Shown: in pieces, positions 52,540 to 63,111 of the stretch
Layout: every line of letters starts with the position of its first letter
How positions within the stretch are numbered: the stretch's first letter is position 1
Assembly (NCBI GenBank): GCA_963575745.1
Contig: CAUYUJ010005636.1
Coordinates: forward strand, 347,792 to 411,791
DNA: 64,000 nt
Source of the DNA: Prorocentrum cordatum
Lineage: Eukaryota; Sar; Dinophyceae; Prorocentrales; Prorocentraceae
Direction of reading: 5' to 3'
Notes under the pieces: generated by a model
What the model saw: the letters and a program-made list of their open reading frames with translations, nothing else
The model's database searches: none
Told to the model about the DNA's origin: nothing
Position numbers and translations under genes: made by a program

Positions 52540-53560
52540 ATTCCGCCCCTCCTTCTCCTCCTCACCCTCCTCCCTCCGGCTCCTCCTCCTCCTCATCATC
52601 CTCCTCCTCTTCCTCCCCCTCCTCCCCCTCATCCTCATCCTCCTCCCCTCTTCCTCCTTCTCCTGCTCCTCCTCCTCGCCCTCCTGCTCCTCGTCGTCGT
52701 CGTCGGCGGCGTCGGCATGGGCGTCGGCCTCGTCGTCGTCGTCGTCGTCGCGGTGGAGGTTATTTTCCCTCTATTGTTGGGCGGGCTGGGTAATGTTGGG
52801 AGGCTTTTCCTCCCAGGGAATGAGCCATTGTGGGCTACCCCACAGGCGAGAGGATTTACGAACCTCATCTCATCATGATTGCAATCGGAATCAGTGATTG
52901 TGGTTGTAATCGTGGTTGTAATGGCGATTGGGATCCCGGTTGTAGTCGGAATCGTGGTCGCGTTTGCAGTCGTAATCGAAGTCGTAATCGTAGTCGTCGT
53001 CGCGGCGGAGGTAGTGTTTTTCTGTTATTGGGCGGGCTGGATAATGTCGGGGGAAATCCGTTGTGGGCGATACCACACGCGGGAGGATGTGTGAGCATCT
53101 TCTCATGAGGATTGCACTAGGGATCAGTGGTGGTGCCTGTAGCCGTGATTTTAGTCACGGTTGTAATGGTGATTGTAAATGTGATTAGATTCGCGATTGT
53201 ATCCGTAATTGCAGTCGTGGTTGTAGTCGTAACCGTAGCCGTGATTTTAGTTGGTGTCGTCGCGGCGGAAATTACGTTCCCTCGATTGTTGGGCGGGCTG
53301 GATCATGTTGGGCGGTTTTTTTCCCAGGGAGTAAATCATTGTGGGCTACCCTGCACGCGAGCGAATGTGTGAGCATCCTTTTCATGAGGATTGCAATATG
53401 GATCAGTGGTTGTGGTTGTAGTCGTGATTGCAGCCGTGGATGTAATTTCGTATGTAATCGTGAACATTGTCGCGATTACAGTCGTAAACGTAGTCGTGGT
53501 TGTGGTCGCAATCGCAGTCGTCGTCGTCGTCGTTGTTGTTGTGGTGCGGCGGGTGCCGTG
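52540..53560. repeat. Pyrimidine tract and 250-260-bp higher-order repeat
   Basis: A CT-rich tract (52540-52680) runs into TCG/TCGTCG repeats. Three tandem units then follow, each made of a GC-rich core (GCGGGCTGG at 52781, 53032 and 53293; spacing 251 and 261), a GTGGGC(T/G)A block, and a run of short GTAATCGTGGTTG-like units ending in TCGTCGCGGCGG. Long frames on both strands reflect this composition. Confidence 0.75.
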
Positions 53561-53657
53561 GAGAAAGATGCATGTTCTATTATTGATCGGGCCTCTTTGC
53601 ATCATTAAGGTCGCCGAGCAGATCATTAGTTTCCAGCTTTCGGGGGGTTCTAAACAC

Positions 53658-54257
53658 CTATCGGGGTTTGTAGAAGGTAGATCCCTGATGGAACTTACCC
53701 CTTTGAATGTTCACGAAAAAATGCTGATTCCAACATGTCCCAAATCCTGACCCAATGATCCCATTGCGATTCCACGTGCGGAACAATTTCCCCAAGGCCG
53801 TCCTGATGTGTTTGCCCGTTGGTGATCCCGGGTCTTTGCATTTCAGAGGATTTTTTTGCCACGGCGAAACAGGGGCAGCGCGTAGAGCAACTAACCGCGC
53901 CGATTGGCGTGGCCGAGCCATCGGGAAACGCTTTTCGAGACGCGCCACCAGCTGCTGCTCAATGTCCCTGAGCGACGCGTCTCTGCGCAAGCTGGCTTCC
54001 ATCCAGGGCGCCCGCAAGCGCTCAGGCGCTAGCGCAGTATTCTGCCGCGGGGCTCTGTCCTGAGAGTTTGCCGTGGCACGCTGACCCCCGAGTTCTCTGC
54101 TGAGCGGCCCTTCGATCTGGGAGCCCGCTGCCATTAGCCGTTCCTGCATGGAGGTCAGTGCTTCTGCCAATATTTTTTGCAGCTTGCGCCTGGCAAGCCC
54201 CAAGCCCTCACCGGACAGAGAAATTTGCTCAATGCAAAGTTTATTTCGGTAATCCAT
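53658..54257 (-). CDS. Hypothetical ORF, possibly coding
   Basis: About 199 codons on the minus strand from ATG 54255-54257. Residues 20-50 (ARRKLQKILAEALTSMQERL, MAAGSQIEGPLSREL) and 85-115 (SLRRDASLRDIEQQLVARLE) form charged amphipathic helices, suggesting a coiled-coil or gag-like protein. No catalytic or metal-binding motif is visible. It could be a gag fragment of another element or a host exon. Confidence 0.35.
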   Translation of the reverse strand: MDYRNKLCIEQISLSGEGLGLARRKLQKILAEALTSMQERLMAAGSQIEGPLSRELGGQRATANSQDRAPRQNTALAPERLRAPWMEASLRRDASLRDIEQQLVARLEKRFPMARPRQSARLVALRAAPVSPWQKNPLKCKDPGSPTGKHIRTALGKLFRTWNRNGIIGSGFGTCWNQHFFVNIQRGKFHQGSTFYKPR

Positions 54258-54376
54258 TCATGTCTTTGAATAGCGCGCGTCTGTTCCGTGTCAAGTTTGA
54301 TGCCCATGTAATGCGGCACGCGCCTCCCTTGCGCAGCACTACCCCTCATATGTATGCTTCGTGCGTGTGACGTATG

Positions 54377-54797
54377 TTACCGACGGCAGGCGATGCCCTC
54401 GCGGAAATTGGGGCGTTGTGCAGCTATTCGGAGTGTTTTGCGTTTGAGGGGTTTCCCCATTACTTCCATCTCTCTTTTTCTCTCTCCCTTCAGCCTCTTC
54501 TTCTCCCGCTTCCATTTGGCCCAGTACGCCCTTTCGAAAGATCCCAGGACCAGGGGGTCCGTGAGGGGCGAAGCCCACTCCGCGCCCTCTTGCCAGGCTG
54601 TTTGCCCGTCTTCATATTTGATCGCCAGGATTCCGCAGCAGTCGCTGCACTTCGAGACGCGCCACTCTCGATGCCCACATCAAGCCATAAACACCCCCCT
54701 TCTACCGCCTCGTCCCTCCCCGTCCCCACGCCTGGTCACTCGCCTTCGCCGAGGCCCCCGTCCAGTTCGTGCACGTATCCGGCCCGGCGAACAGAGT
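54377..54797 (-). CDS. Candidate spliced host gene, last two exons
   Basis: On the minus strand a CT-rich stretch ending CCCCTTACAG (54798) precedes a 54-base piece reading TLFAGPDTCTNWTGASAK (54797-54744). It is followed by GCGAGTG, a GC donor of the type dinoflagellates use. A second piece from about 54649 reads CSDCCGILAIKYEDGQTAWQ, EGAEWASPLTDPLVLGSF, ERAYWAKWKREKKRLKGE and ends FREGIACRR at TAA 54377-54379, 91 codons of very protein-like sequence with a basic C-terminus. The putative intron between is only about 94 bases and not pyrimidine-rich, so the join is uncertain. Family unknown. Confidence 0.4.
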
Positions 54798-55140
54798 CTG
54801 TAAGGGGAAAAGTTTGTGGACGGGCAAGGCCGCGGATGAGGACGCGCATGACGCAAGTGATGAGAAGGATGACTACAACGAGGGAGGAAAAGGAGGACAA
54901 AGAGGAGGAGGAGGAAGAGGACCAGTGCAAACCCAAGACTCGTCGACCATGTTGCAAAAACCCTCCCCCAAGTTTCCTCATCATATCCCCCTGCAAGGGT
55001 TCACTTTCACTGAGGGAAGCGTCCCGTTGGAAGGCAACCGTATGAAGTCCCAACATCGCGAATTCATATAATTGTTGTGCCCTACAGTCCGACATCGTGC
55101 TATAACACTATTTCCTGGGATGTGAATTGTGTGAACCCTT

Positions 55141-55395
55141 GAAACTGCTGCAAACTTTGAAAACCAATGTGCGCGACGCTAATGTTGCACTTTTGAAAAG
55201 GAATCGCCCTCCATCCATGAAATTGCTGCCATTTGTGCGACGAAATGTGCGCGGCGCCAATGCGAATACCACTGCTTGAAAGCAGCCCGCCCTCCATTCG
55301 TGAAACTGTTCCACATGTTGAAAACGAATGTGCGTGGCGCTAAGGCAAGCCACATTTTGAAAGCGCCCGCCCTCCATCCGTAAAACTGTTGCAAA
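55141..55395. repeat. 80-bp tandem repeat
   Basis: Units starting GAAACTG(C/T)T at 55141, 55219 (GAAATTG), 55302 and a partial one at about 55382 give spacings of 78, 83 and 80. Shared blocks are AATGTGCG(C/T)G and CGCCCTCCAT(C/T)C(A/G)T. The copies are well diverged. Confidence 0.7.
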
Positions 55396-55487
55396 TTCTA
55401 CGCTTCAGGATCGTAAATGGTGAGCATGTCTCAGGCGAAATGCCCAGCCCGTCCTCTCGACCGCTTTCGGGATGTGACAGGGAGGAG

Positions 55488-55525
55488 TTATTGAATCGCT
55501 TTGTTCATTCCGCCGGCCCATACTT
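55488..55525. repeat. Left boundary module of a satellite block, copy a
   Basis: TTATTGAATCGCTTTGTTCA followed by TTCCGCCGGCCCATACTT. The same 38 bases with four differences occur at 61502-61539, in both cases upstream of a CTTGGGG array. Confidence 0.65.
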
Positions 55526-55839
55526 GCGCGCCGTTGTCGACTGACCGAGTGGTTTTTCGCAGTGCGGAGCTGCTGGGGCGGCGTTCGGCATATGGACGGT
55601 AAAGCAGCTCCTGTGGAGCAGCTTCGTGGCGATTGGTTTGGAGCGTCTTGGGAGGTGTCGGGAAGATCGTCGTTGTTCACTTGGCTTGTAAGTGTTTGCT
55701 GCTTTATGGGGCTTCAGGTGGCTGCGTGTGGGGCTTCAGGTGGCTGCGTGGGGGCTTTAGGATAGGAGGATGAGGAGAAGGGGTAAGAATACCATGGGGG
55801 AAGAGGAGGATGATTGGGGGGAGCGTAGAAATGTGAGAG

Positions 55840-55961
55840 CATGAGGTTCATGACGACGACGATGAGGATGAGGGTAATGATGAAGGTGACGATGATGATG
55901 AGGAGGAGGAGGAGCAGGAGGATAATGATGTTGATGTTGAGATTGTTGATGATGATGATGC

Positions 55962-55999
<38 letters not shown>

Positions 56000-56069
56000 C
56001 TGACGATGCTGGTGATGGTGATGATGATGGCGATGATGATTAGTCTTCTGCTGCTGCTGCTGCTGCTGG

Positions 56070-56110
<41 letters not shown>

Positions 56111-56180
56111 CTGATGCTGATGATGATGATGATGATGATGATGATAACGATGATGATAACGATGATGACGGTGGTGATGA
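55840..56180. repeat. GAT/GCT microsatellite
   Basis: Long runs of GAT with scattered GCT, GAC and GGT triplets. Open frames of Met, Asp or His on either strand are artefacts. Confidence 0.9.
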
Positions 56181-56279
56181 TAATCACTGTTGTATTCCTC
56201 CATACCGAAATTGCGTTCGAAGAGTTTTCGGCCCATCCTGCCATTGTGCGTGGTTTGTGGGATGCTTCTTGGGGTTGGG

Positions 56280-57350
56280 GTTTCTTCGGGAACGCGTAGG
56301 GAATTATGTATTCTTGCTTATGGGGGCTCTCTCGGGAGGCTTCTTGGTGGACGCTGGGGGAGTCTTGAACGCGTCGCGGGCCGTCTGGAAGCGTTTGGCT
56401 CATGGGGACTCGTTCTGGAGGCCTCTCCGTGGCCTCTTGGGGACTCTTACACGCGTCGGGTCGTTGGCACTTGCTTGCGTGCTCGGTGGGGCATTTTGGG
56501 GCCCTCCTGGGGCCGCTTGGGGGCCTCTTGGGGGCCTCCTGAGGGCCTGTTGGGGGCGTCTTGGGGTCTCTTAGGGGCCTCTTGGGGACTCTTGGGGCCT
56601 TCTGAGGGCCGAGAGCTCGAAATGTTGATTCGTGTTCCCCCCCTGGGACCTCTCTTGGGGCGTTCTTGGGGCCTGCTTGGGCCGTCTTGGCGGCCTCTTG
56701 GGGGCCTCTTGGGCCCTCTTGGGGCGGTCTTTGGGGCCTCTTGGGCCGCCTTGGGGTGTCGGGAAGCCGAAAGGGCGGAAACGCCCAAATCTGTCCAAAA
56801 CCTAAGGGAAAGCAATGCATTTTGCCTCTTGGGGCCGCTTGGGGACCTCCTGAGGGTCTTTTGGGGGCGTCTTGGGGTCTCTTAGGGGCCTCTTGGGGAT
56901 TCCTGGGACCTTCTTAGGGCCGAGAGCTCGAAATGTTGATTCGTGTTCCCCCCCTGGGACCTCTCTTGGGGCGTTCTTGGGGCCTGCTTAAGCCGTCTTG
57001 GAGGCCTCTTGGGCCGTTTCGGAGCCCTCTTGGGCCGTTTTGGGGCCCTCGTGAGGGCCTCCTGTGCCCTCTTGGGGCGGTCTTTGGGGCCTCTTGGGCC
57101 GTCTTGGGGTGTCGGGAAGCCGAAAAGGTGGAAACGCCAAAATCTGTCCGAAGACCTAAGGAACAGCAATGAATTTTGCCTCTTGGGGCTCTCTTGAGAG
57201 TGCTCTGGGAGGCCTGTGGGGCCGTCTGGGGGCCATATTGGGCGTCTTGGAGCGATCTTGTGGCATCTCGGAGCTCTCTTGTATCATCTTGAGGGGCTCT
57301 CGGCGGCCTCTTGGCATTTCTTGGGGCTCTCTGGACGGCCTCGAGGGCGG
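56280..57350. repeat. CTTGGGG-type higher-order satellite, array 4
   Basis: Short CTTGGGGGCCTC units are arranged in a larger repeat. GAGAGCTCGAAATGTTGATT occurs at 56611 and 56922 (spacing 311) and GTCGGGAAGCCGAAA at 56758 and 57111 (spacing 353). The A-rich linker continues CTAAGG...AGCAATG before the next TTTTGCCTCTTGGGG block. Confidence 0.8.
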
Positions 57351-57367
57351 CGCCCAGCCCGAGTCGC

Positions 57368-57498
57368 CCGGGACCTGCCCGGGGTATTTTTCTTCCAGGG
57401 GATCCCCAGGTGCCGCCCCGCGCGCGCGAAGTAGAATGATTGTAAAGCAGTTACCGGAGATCTTAGCACGCCTCTGGCCCGTTGGGCCGGCGAATTTT
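57368..57498. repeat. Right boundary module of a satellite block, copy a
   Basis: CGCGCGCGAA is followed shortly by a 51-base block (57447-57497) starting GCAGTTACCGGAGATCTTAG and ending GGGCCGGCGAATTT. That block is identical to 63173-63223. It contains the hairpin GGCCCGTTGGGCC. The terminal GGGCCGGCGAAT is inverted relative to ATTCCGCCGGCCC of the left module, apart from one extra base. Confidence 0.75.
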
Positions 57499-57511
57499 TA
57501 ACGAAAGGAAT

Positions 57512-57539
57512 GAATGATGATGATGATGATGATGATGCT

Positions 57540-57570
<31 letters not shown>

Positions 57571-57600
57571 AGGAGGAGGAGGAGGAGGAGGAGGAGGGGG
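57512..57600. repeat. GAT, GCT and GAG microsatellites
   Basis: Consecutive runs of GAT, CTG and GAG triplets follow the right boundary module. The downstream stretch to 58317 has no convincing gene. Confidence 0.85.
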
Positions 57601-58317
57601 GTGGACGATACCAGAGGATGATGCGGACGGCGCAATGTGAGGATGCGCATGCGGATAGGGCAGAATGTGGATGATGATGATGTGCATGGTGCAGCCTGCG
57701 GTCGTGCATGAAGGGAGAGACTTTCCATTGGCACCCGCTCCTTGCGCCGCCCCTCGTCTTTCCCCTCTCAAGCTTCCCCAACCCGTCCCTTACCAGCATC
57801 AGATGTGAGATCCCCTCCCCCACATCCAGCTGCCTGCGGCAAGCCCTGCCACTGCACCATCGCAGCATGGAGGAGCAGGGTTAGGAGGAAGAAACGAAGG
57901 AGGACGACGACGAGAAGGCGAAGCGGCTTATGACCCGTTCCAGTTCAGTATCTTGTCCGAATTGGCGCGGGTCTTCAATATCATTTCTTTTTTCTTAGCC
58001 TCATTTTAATCCTTTACACCATCCTCTTCCCATTCATCTTCTCATCTTCCTCACAGCTCCCTCCGACCGAGTCTGTGAGGTTAATTTGAACCTTCTTTGG
58101 AGCTTCGTGTCTCGCCAGGGCCTCTTGGGTTCCTGTTTGGGGCCTGTTGGGGGCTTTCTGTGTCCGGCGGCCGTCTTGGAGTCGATGGTTCTACCGAGTT
58201 CTTCCGAAGCGGCCGCGCGGGACGCGTCCTCGGCGGTCTTGCAGTTCGTGAAGCGGCGCCCGGGAGTTCCGCCATCGCACAGGGGGGGGGGGGACGGGCT
58301 TCTGCTCTAGGCTTCCC

Positions 58318-58526
58318 AGATGGGGTCGGAGTCGAGTGGGTCGGAGGATCGGGCCGCGATGCCGATGCATCGGCGATGCGGTTTGATGCGGTTCGATACG
58401 AAGCCCGATTTTCTCCAAGCCAACGGCGCTGATGCATCGCCGACCTCACCGGTGCATCGCCGATGCATCAGCGATGCATCGGCGATGCAGCGCGATCCTC
58501 CGACACCATCTACTCGGACCCCATCT
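58318..58526. mobile_element. MITE-like foldback element, copy b
   Basis: 209 bp with the same termini as copy a (AGATGGGGTCGGAGT at the left, ACTCGGACCCCATCT at the right) and the same GCATCGGCGATGC palindromes inside. The first 30 bases match the reverse complement of the last 30 at 25 positions. Both copies are followed by GGAGGCCTC, so the true element may extend a few bases further. Confidence 0.65.
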
Positions 58527-58554
58527 AGGAGGCCTCTACCTCTGTCTGTGAGGG

Positions 58555-58860
58555 TGCCTGCCAGGTATGTTTCCCCCAGGGATCCCCTGGGGTAGCCACG
58601 CGCGCGCGAACTAGTCATGTGAAAAAGCTACGAACCTAACTGGAGATTACAGTGCGCCTCTGGTTCACTGGGCCTTTGAAGTTCTTGCGCCTCCTAGAGC
58701 CTCGCAGGAGGCCTCATGTGGCGCCTCTTGGCCGCTTCGTGGGGCCCGTTGGGGCCCCCAGGAAACCTCTTGGGGCCCTTTGGGAATTTGCTGTCCTTTC
58801 TGGGAAGTCGCATTGGGTGTCTCTTTGGGCGCTCTTGGCCCGTCTCATAGGTTAGCAGTC
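58555..58860. repeat. Diverged right module followed by a short CTTGGGG array
   Basis: CCACGCGCGCGCGAACTAG (near 58596) and GTGCGCCTCTGGTTCACTGG (near 58650) are a diverged copy of the right boundary module. CTTGGGGCCC and CTCTTGG units follow to about 58850. The region beyond to 59550 holds G-rich sequence and short CA repeats (59405-59505) without a gene. Confidence 0.55.
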
Positions 58861-59732
58861 TTCCAGGGATGGTCGCGACGAGGGGGTGACCGCCCCTCGA
58901 GAAGTACAGAAGTCTTGGCGGGCAGCTGATCAAGTTGCTCTGCCGCGCGATTCCACCACCGCGTTCGGGCGGGCGCGAGCGGGGGGCGCTTGCGGAGCGG
59001 GGTGCGGGGGGGCGGGGGGGCGGGAGGGCGCCAAGGGGAGATACAGTCGAAACCGATAGCAAGGATGGGCAACCCTCCCAAGGGTACCCTTGCATCCGTG
59101 CAACTTTGGTCCATCCTTGACTACTTTCGATGGCCCGCCGCGCTCGAGAAAGCTTCAACACGGGCGTCCACGGGGCCTGCATCTTTATCACGCATCCTTA
59201 CTCTCAGTTTTGACTGTAGGTGCCATGGGCACCCCTGTCCTAGACCTTCGATGTTGGTACCACCTTCTGCCGGCAGGGCAGGGCAGAAACGCGGGTACAT
59301 GGTCCAAGCAATATTCTCATAATGGGTTCATTGCGCCGGGGGTCCCTAATTACTGCTGCGCGAGACGCGAAGCTGACTATACAGTGCAAGGGCCCGACAC
59401 ATCCAGAGAGACACGCACATATTACTACACAGTGGACACATACACATACATAGATACATAACTACACATGAATGCACACATGAATGCTCACATGCACACA
59501 CACCGCTGCAAGCTTGGTGGCGGATAGGCATGCTAACGCGCTCACGCGTTTTGAATGCACAATGGCAGATGCCTGCTCCTTGTGACTTTCTCCTCTGGCG
59601 CTAATGTGTCCCCAATCCTTTCCCGAGGCTCCTTTCCCAATGACCATGCTCCCCGTACCCCCTGTACCTCCCAGCACTCCCCTCTCTCACGTCCTCATCA
59701 TCTTCCCGTTCTGCCCGCCTCCTCTTGCAAAG

Positions 59733-60246
59733 GACGATTGCGAGCAGAAGTGTGCGGACCTCGAAGCTTGCAGGCGGATTTGCCATGGCAGCTGCAAGTG
59801 AGAGCAGCCTCTCACTCACCTCCCCTTCCCATCGTTCCTCTCCCTCCGGTCTCCTGCCCATCTTATGTTTCCCTCCCATTTTGATGTGTTTTCCTTTCTC
59901 TCTCTTCCGCTTCCCCTTTCTTTCTTCTCAGCGCCTTCCACGTTTCTCCTCATTCTCCCCCTCATCCTCATCTGAGGCCATGTCCTGGAGGGGACCAGTG
60001 GGCCAGTGGTTCGCGTGAGAGACACGCTGCTCGACAAAGCTTGTGGCACACTGGCCGCGGCCATCTTTGGGGCCCCTCGACGTCGCAGTGGCCGCACCAT
60101 GGAGTTCGTGGGATCCCGCTTGAGGTCGTTGCTGCCGCTTGATGCTGATCCCTGCTGCCCCTCCGGAACCCCTTGCGCTAGCCCTTGGTTCTCAGCTCAT
60201 TCCAGGCGCGGGCCCAAACGAAGATCTTACTGAAAGCAAACCATGA
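59733..60246 (+). CDS. Candidate three-exon tail of a Cys-rich protein
   Basis: A pyrimidine-rich stretch ending TTGCAAAG precedes a 65-base piece (59733-59797) encoding DDCEQKCADLEACRRICHGS plus CK, then GTGAGAG. A second CT-rich stretch ending CATCTGAG precedes a 38-base piece (59977-60014) that continues in phase as PCPGGDQWASGS and ends before GTGAGAG. A third acceptor (CTCATTCCAG) leads to RAGPNEDLTESKP and TGA at 60244-60246. Both donors are GTGAGAG, and phases join without a stop. Seven cysteines in about 25 residues suggest a disulfide-rich secreted or surface domain. No family is assigned and the upstream exons were not found. Confidence 0.4.
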
Positions 60247-61501
60247 GATGCACCTGCACAGAAACAACACATAATTTCAGATGGCCTGACACTCCTCCGC
60301 CGACGGGCTTGCGCCCATCGACTTTACATGTGGTTCGGCCCTTGTTCGGCAGCGCCAGCGGCATGAGATGCAACAGCGGCAGCGCGATGAAATCCCGAGA
60401 GACACCTCCCCTGAAGAGTTGACGAATTTACAAGCACACGCACTTTCCGAGGTCCGCGCGAGTTTCTGGGATCGGTGCCAGTGTCCCCTAGCAGCGCCTC
60501 CAGCGCCACCCTAGCGCGCTCTGCGCGCCAGGGTAGGGGAGTCCAGCGATCCGCGCAGACCTTCGAAAGCTTACGTATGTGCATTTAGTCGTTTGTTCTG
60601 CATGCCGTGAACAGCGTGCTGGGAGGTTGTTCCGATGGATGCCGACTGGGAAGTCGTAGGCTCTGTCTGCGGCCCGTGCGCCTGTCCTGGCAGAGCCTGG
60701 ACGCAGGGGCGCCGTTGGCTGTGGGTTCAGGGTCGCCTCGCGTCAGGGTGGGGCTTGGGACCCTCCTCTTCCTCACCAGACCAGACCACGAGCTACCAGC
60801 CCTTCGGGCGGCTGAGCCAGCAGGCCTGCCCAGGGTTTGGGCGTCTCCCCGCTGCGGGTTGTGCGGCTCGGCGCTGGTGTCAGCAACCTCCGGATGCTGT
60901 GGGCATTGCTGCGCCGCTCGGCAACTCGGAGACGTGGAGAGTTTTGGTCGCGAACGGCCAGCATCTGTGCTGCGACGTGATTTTTTTTTGGGGGGGGCCT
61001 TCGAGTTCAGGGTGGCGTCGGCCTGCACCCTCGTGGTCACTCCGGCGGATTTGCACACACACGCACGTGCGATGTTATGTGATCTCGGCGGTTTCCTCCT
61101 CCGCCTGCTCCTCCTCCTTCCCCCCCTCTACCTCAATTTCTTCCTCGTGCTACTGCAGCTGCTCCTCCTAGCCTCGTCCCTTTCTGGAGGGCAGATTGCC
61201 CAGGGAAGATCACTGCACTGGCAGGCACATCTTTTCTTGGGGCATCGCCACGACAATGCTTTGGGAGGCAAGATAGGTTAAGCATCTTCGTGCCTCTGAA
61301 TGGTTGTCCGCACTCCTCGACAGATGTGACAATTCAGTTTCGTATTCCCGATTGCTGCGGATCACCCTGTCTAGGAATAATGTTCTGAGGTGTTATGGGA
61401 AGCATCTACGGATGAGGTATGGTAATGAGGCCTGTCGACCGGAAGACTTGAGGCATAGGTGGAAGGGGAGAGGAGGGTGAGTCGGCGCAAAAGTGATCCC
61501 A
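60247..61501. other. No confident gene
   Basis: Both strands have frames of 150-220 codons at about 60585-61281, rich in Cys/Gly/Leu (plus) or Ser/Pro/Arg (minus). A CT-rich stretch at 61080-61190 ending TTTCTGGAG could be an intron end. Evidence is too thin to call exons. Confidence 0.3.
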
Positions 61502-61539
61502 TTATTGAATCGCTTCGCTCATTCCGCCGGCCCGTATTG
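61502..61539. repeat. Left boundary module of a satellite block, copy b
   Basis: TTATTGAATCGCTTCGCTCA followed by TTCCGCCGGCCCGTATTG, 34 of 38 bases identical to 55488-55525, directly upstream of the next CTTGGGG array. Confidence 0.65.
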
Positions 61540-62960
61540 TGCCATCGCGGGGTTTTGGGGGGTCTTGGGGGCCTTTGGAAGCTTCGTGGGAGCTTCTTGG
61601 GAACTTTGGGAGGCCTCGTGGATGGCTCTGGGTGGGCCCTCTTGGTGGTCTCTTGGGGGGGTCTGCCTGGCCTCTTGGGGGCCTCCTGGGAGCTTCCTGG
61701 GGGTCTCTTGGGGGCCTCTTGGGGCTTTCTTGCGGCCTGTTGGGGGCCTCTTGGGGCTCTCTTGGGGGCTTCGTGGGGCTACTTGGGGGCTTGTAGGGGC
61801 ATTTCGGGGGCGTGTTTGGGCGGGAGGCTCAAAATTTCCGTTCAGGTTGCCCCTGTGGACCTCAATCATGGGGCCGTCTTGGGGCCTCTTGGACCGTCTT
61901 GAGGGTTTCTTGGGCCTTCTTGGAGCGCTGTTGGGCCGTCTTTGAGCGGTCTTGAGGGTCTCTCGGGCCGTATTGGGGTGATCTTGGGGGCCTCTTGGAC
62001 CGCCTTGAAAGGTGTGAAAGACGAAGAGGCGGATATGTTAAAAATGCACGCTTTCCTAAGGGCACGAGACGATTTTTGCTTGTGGGAGCCCTCTTGGGAC
62101 GCCGCTTAGGGACCTCTTGGGGCGTCTTGAAGGCCTGTTGGGCCGTCTTGAGGCCATCGTAGGCGTTTGGGGGTGATATTTCGGCGTCTCCCGGCTCTCT
62201 TGGACCGTCTGGAGGGCTTCTCGGGCCCCTCTTGGACCGATTTGGAGCCCTCCTGGGCTCCGAAAAATAGTTCTTGAGGGTTTCTTGGGCCTTCTTGGAG
62301 CGCTCTTGGGCCGTCTTTGAGCGGTCTAGAGGGTCTCTCGGGCCGTCTTGGGGTGATCTTGGAGGCCTCTTGGACCGCCTTGAAAGGTGTGAAAGACGAA
62401 GAGGCGGATATGTCAAAAATGCACGTTTTCCCAAGGGAATGCGACGATTTTTGCTTGTGGGAGCCCTCTTGGGACGCCAGTTAAGGACCTCTTAGGGACC
62501 TCTTGGGGCGTCTTGAAGGCCTGTTGGGCCGTCTTGAGGCCATCGTAGGCGTTTGGGAGTGATATTTCGGCGTCTCCCGGCTCTCTTGGACCGTCTGGAG
62601 GGCTTCTCGGGCCCCTCTTGGACCGATTTGGAGCCCTCCTGGGCTCCGAAAAAGAGTTCTTGAGGGTTTCTTGGGCCTTCTTGGAGCGCTCTTGGGCCGT
62701 CTTTGAGCGGTCTAGAGGGTCTCTCGGGCCGTCTTGGGGTGATCTTGGAGGCCTCTTGGACCGCCTTGAAAGATGTGAAAGACGAAGAGGCGGATATGTC
62801 AAAAATGCACGTTTGCCTAAGGGAATGGGACGATTTTTGCTTGTGGGAGCCCTCTTGGGGCGCCGCGTCTTGAAGGCCTGTTGGGCCGTCTTGAGGCCAT
62901 CGCAGGCGTTTTGGAGTGATATTTCGGCGTCTCCCGGCACTCTTGGACCGTCTGGAGGGC
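61540..62960. repeat. CTTGGGG-type higher-order satellite, array 5
   Basis: Short CTTGGGG units with a clear super-repeat. CGCCTTGAAAG(G/A)TGTGAAAG occurs at 62001, 62376 and 62762 (spacing 375 and 386). The linker GACGAAGAGGCGGATATG, the ATTTTTGCTTGTGGGAGCC block and the GATATTTCGGCGTCTCCCGG block recur in each unit with high identity, so these units are recently amplified. Minus-strand Pro/Lys/Arg-rich frames of up to 190 codons are compositional. Confidence 0.85.
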
Positions 62961-63111
62961 TTGCCGGGACCCTGCCGGGACCTTGCCGGGACCTTGCCGG
63001 GACCTTGCCGCGACCTTGCCAGGACCTTGCCGGGACCTTGCCGGGACCTTGCGGGGACCTTGCCGGGACCTTGCCAGGACCTTGCCGCGACCTTGCCAGG
63101 ACCTTGCCGGG
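62961..63111. repeat. 11-bp minisatellite
   Basis: About 13-14 copies of GCCGGGACCTT with occasional A, C or G variants (GCCAGGACCTT, GCCGCGACCTT). The 11-base period cycles reading frames, giving the same peptide repeat in all frames. Confidence 0.9.

Noticed and set aside
52360-52878. Leu/Pro- and Val-rich proteins over 52360-53750
   Set aside because: Composition follows CT and TCG/GTAATCG repeats on both strands; no independent protein signal.
55841-56299. Met/Asp/His homopolymer-like proteins
   Set aside because: They are translations of the GAT microsatellite in different frames.
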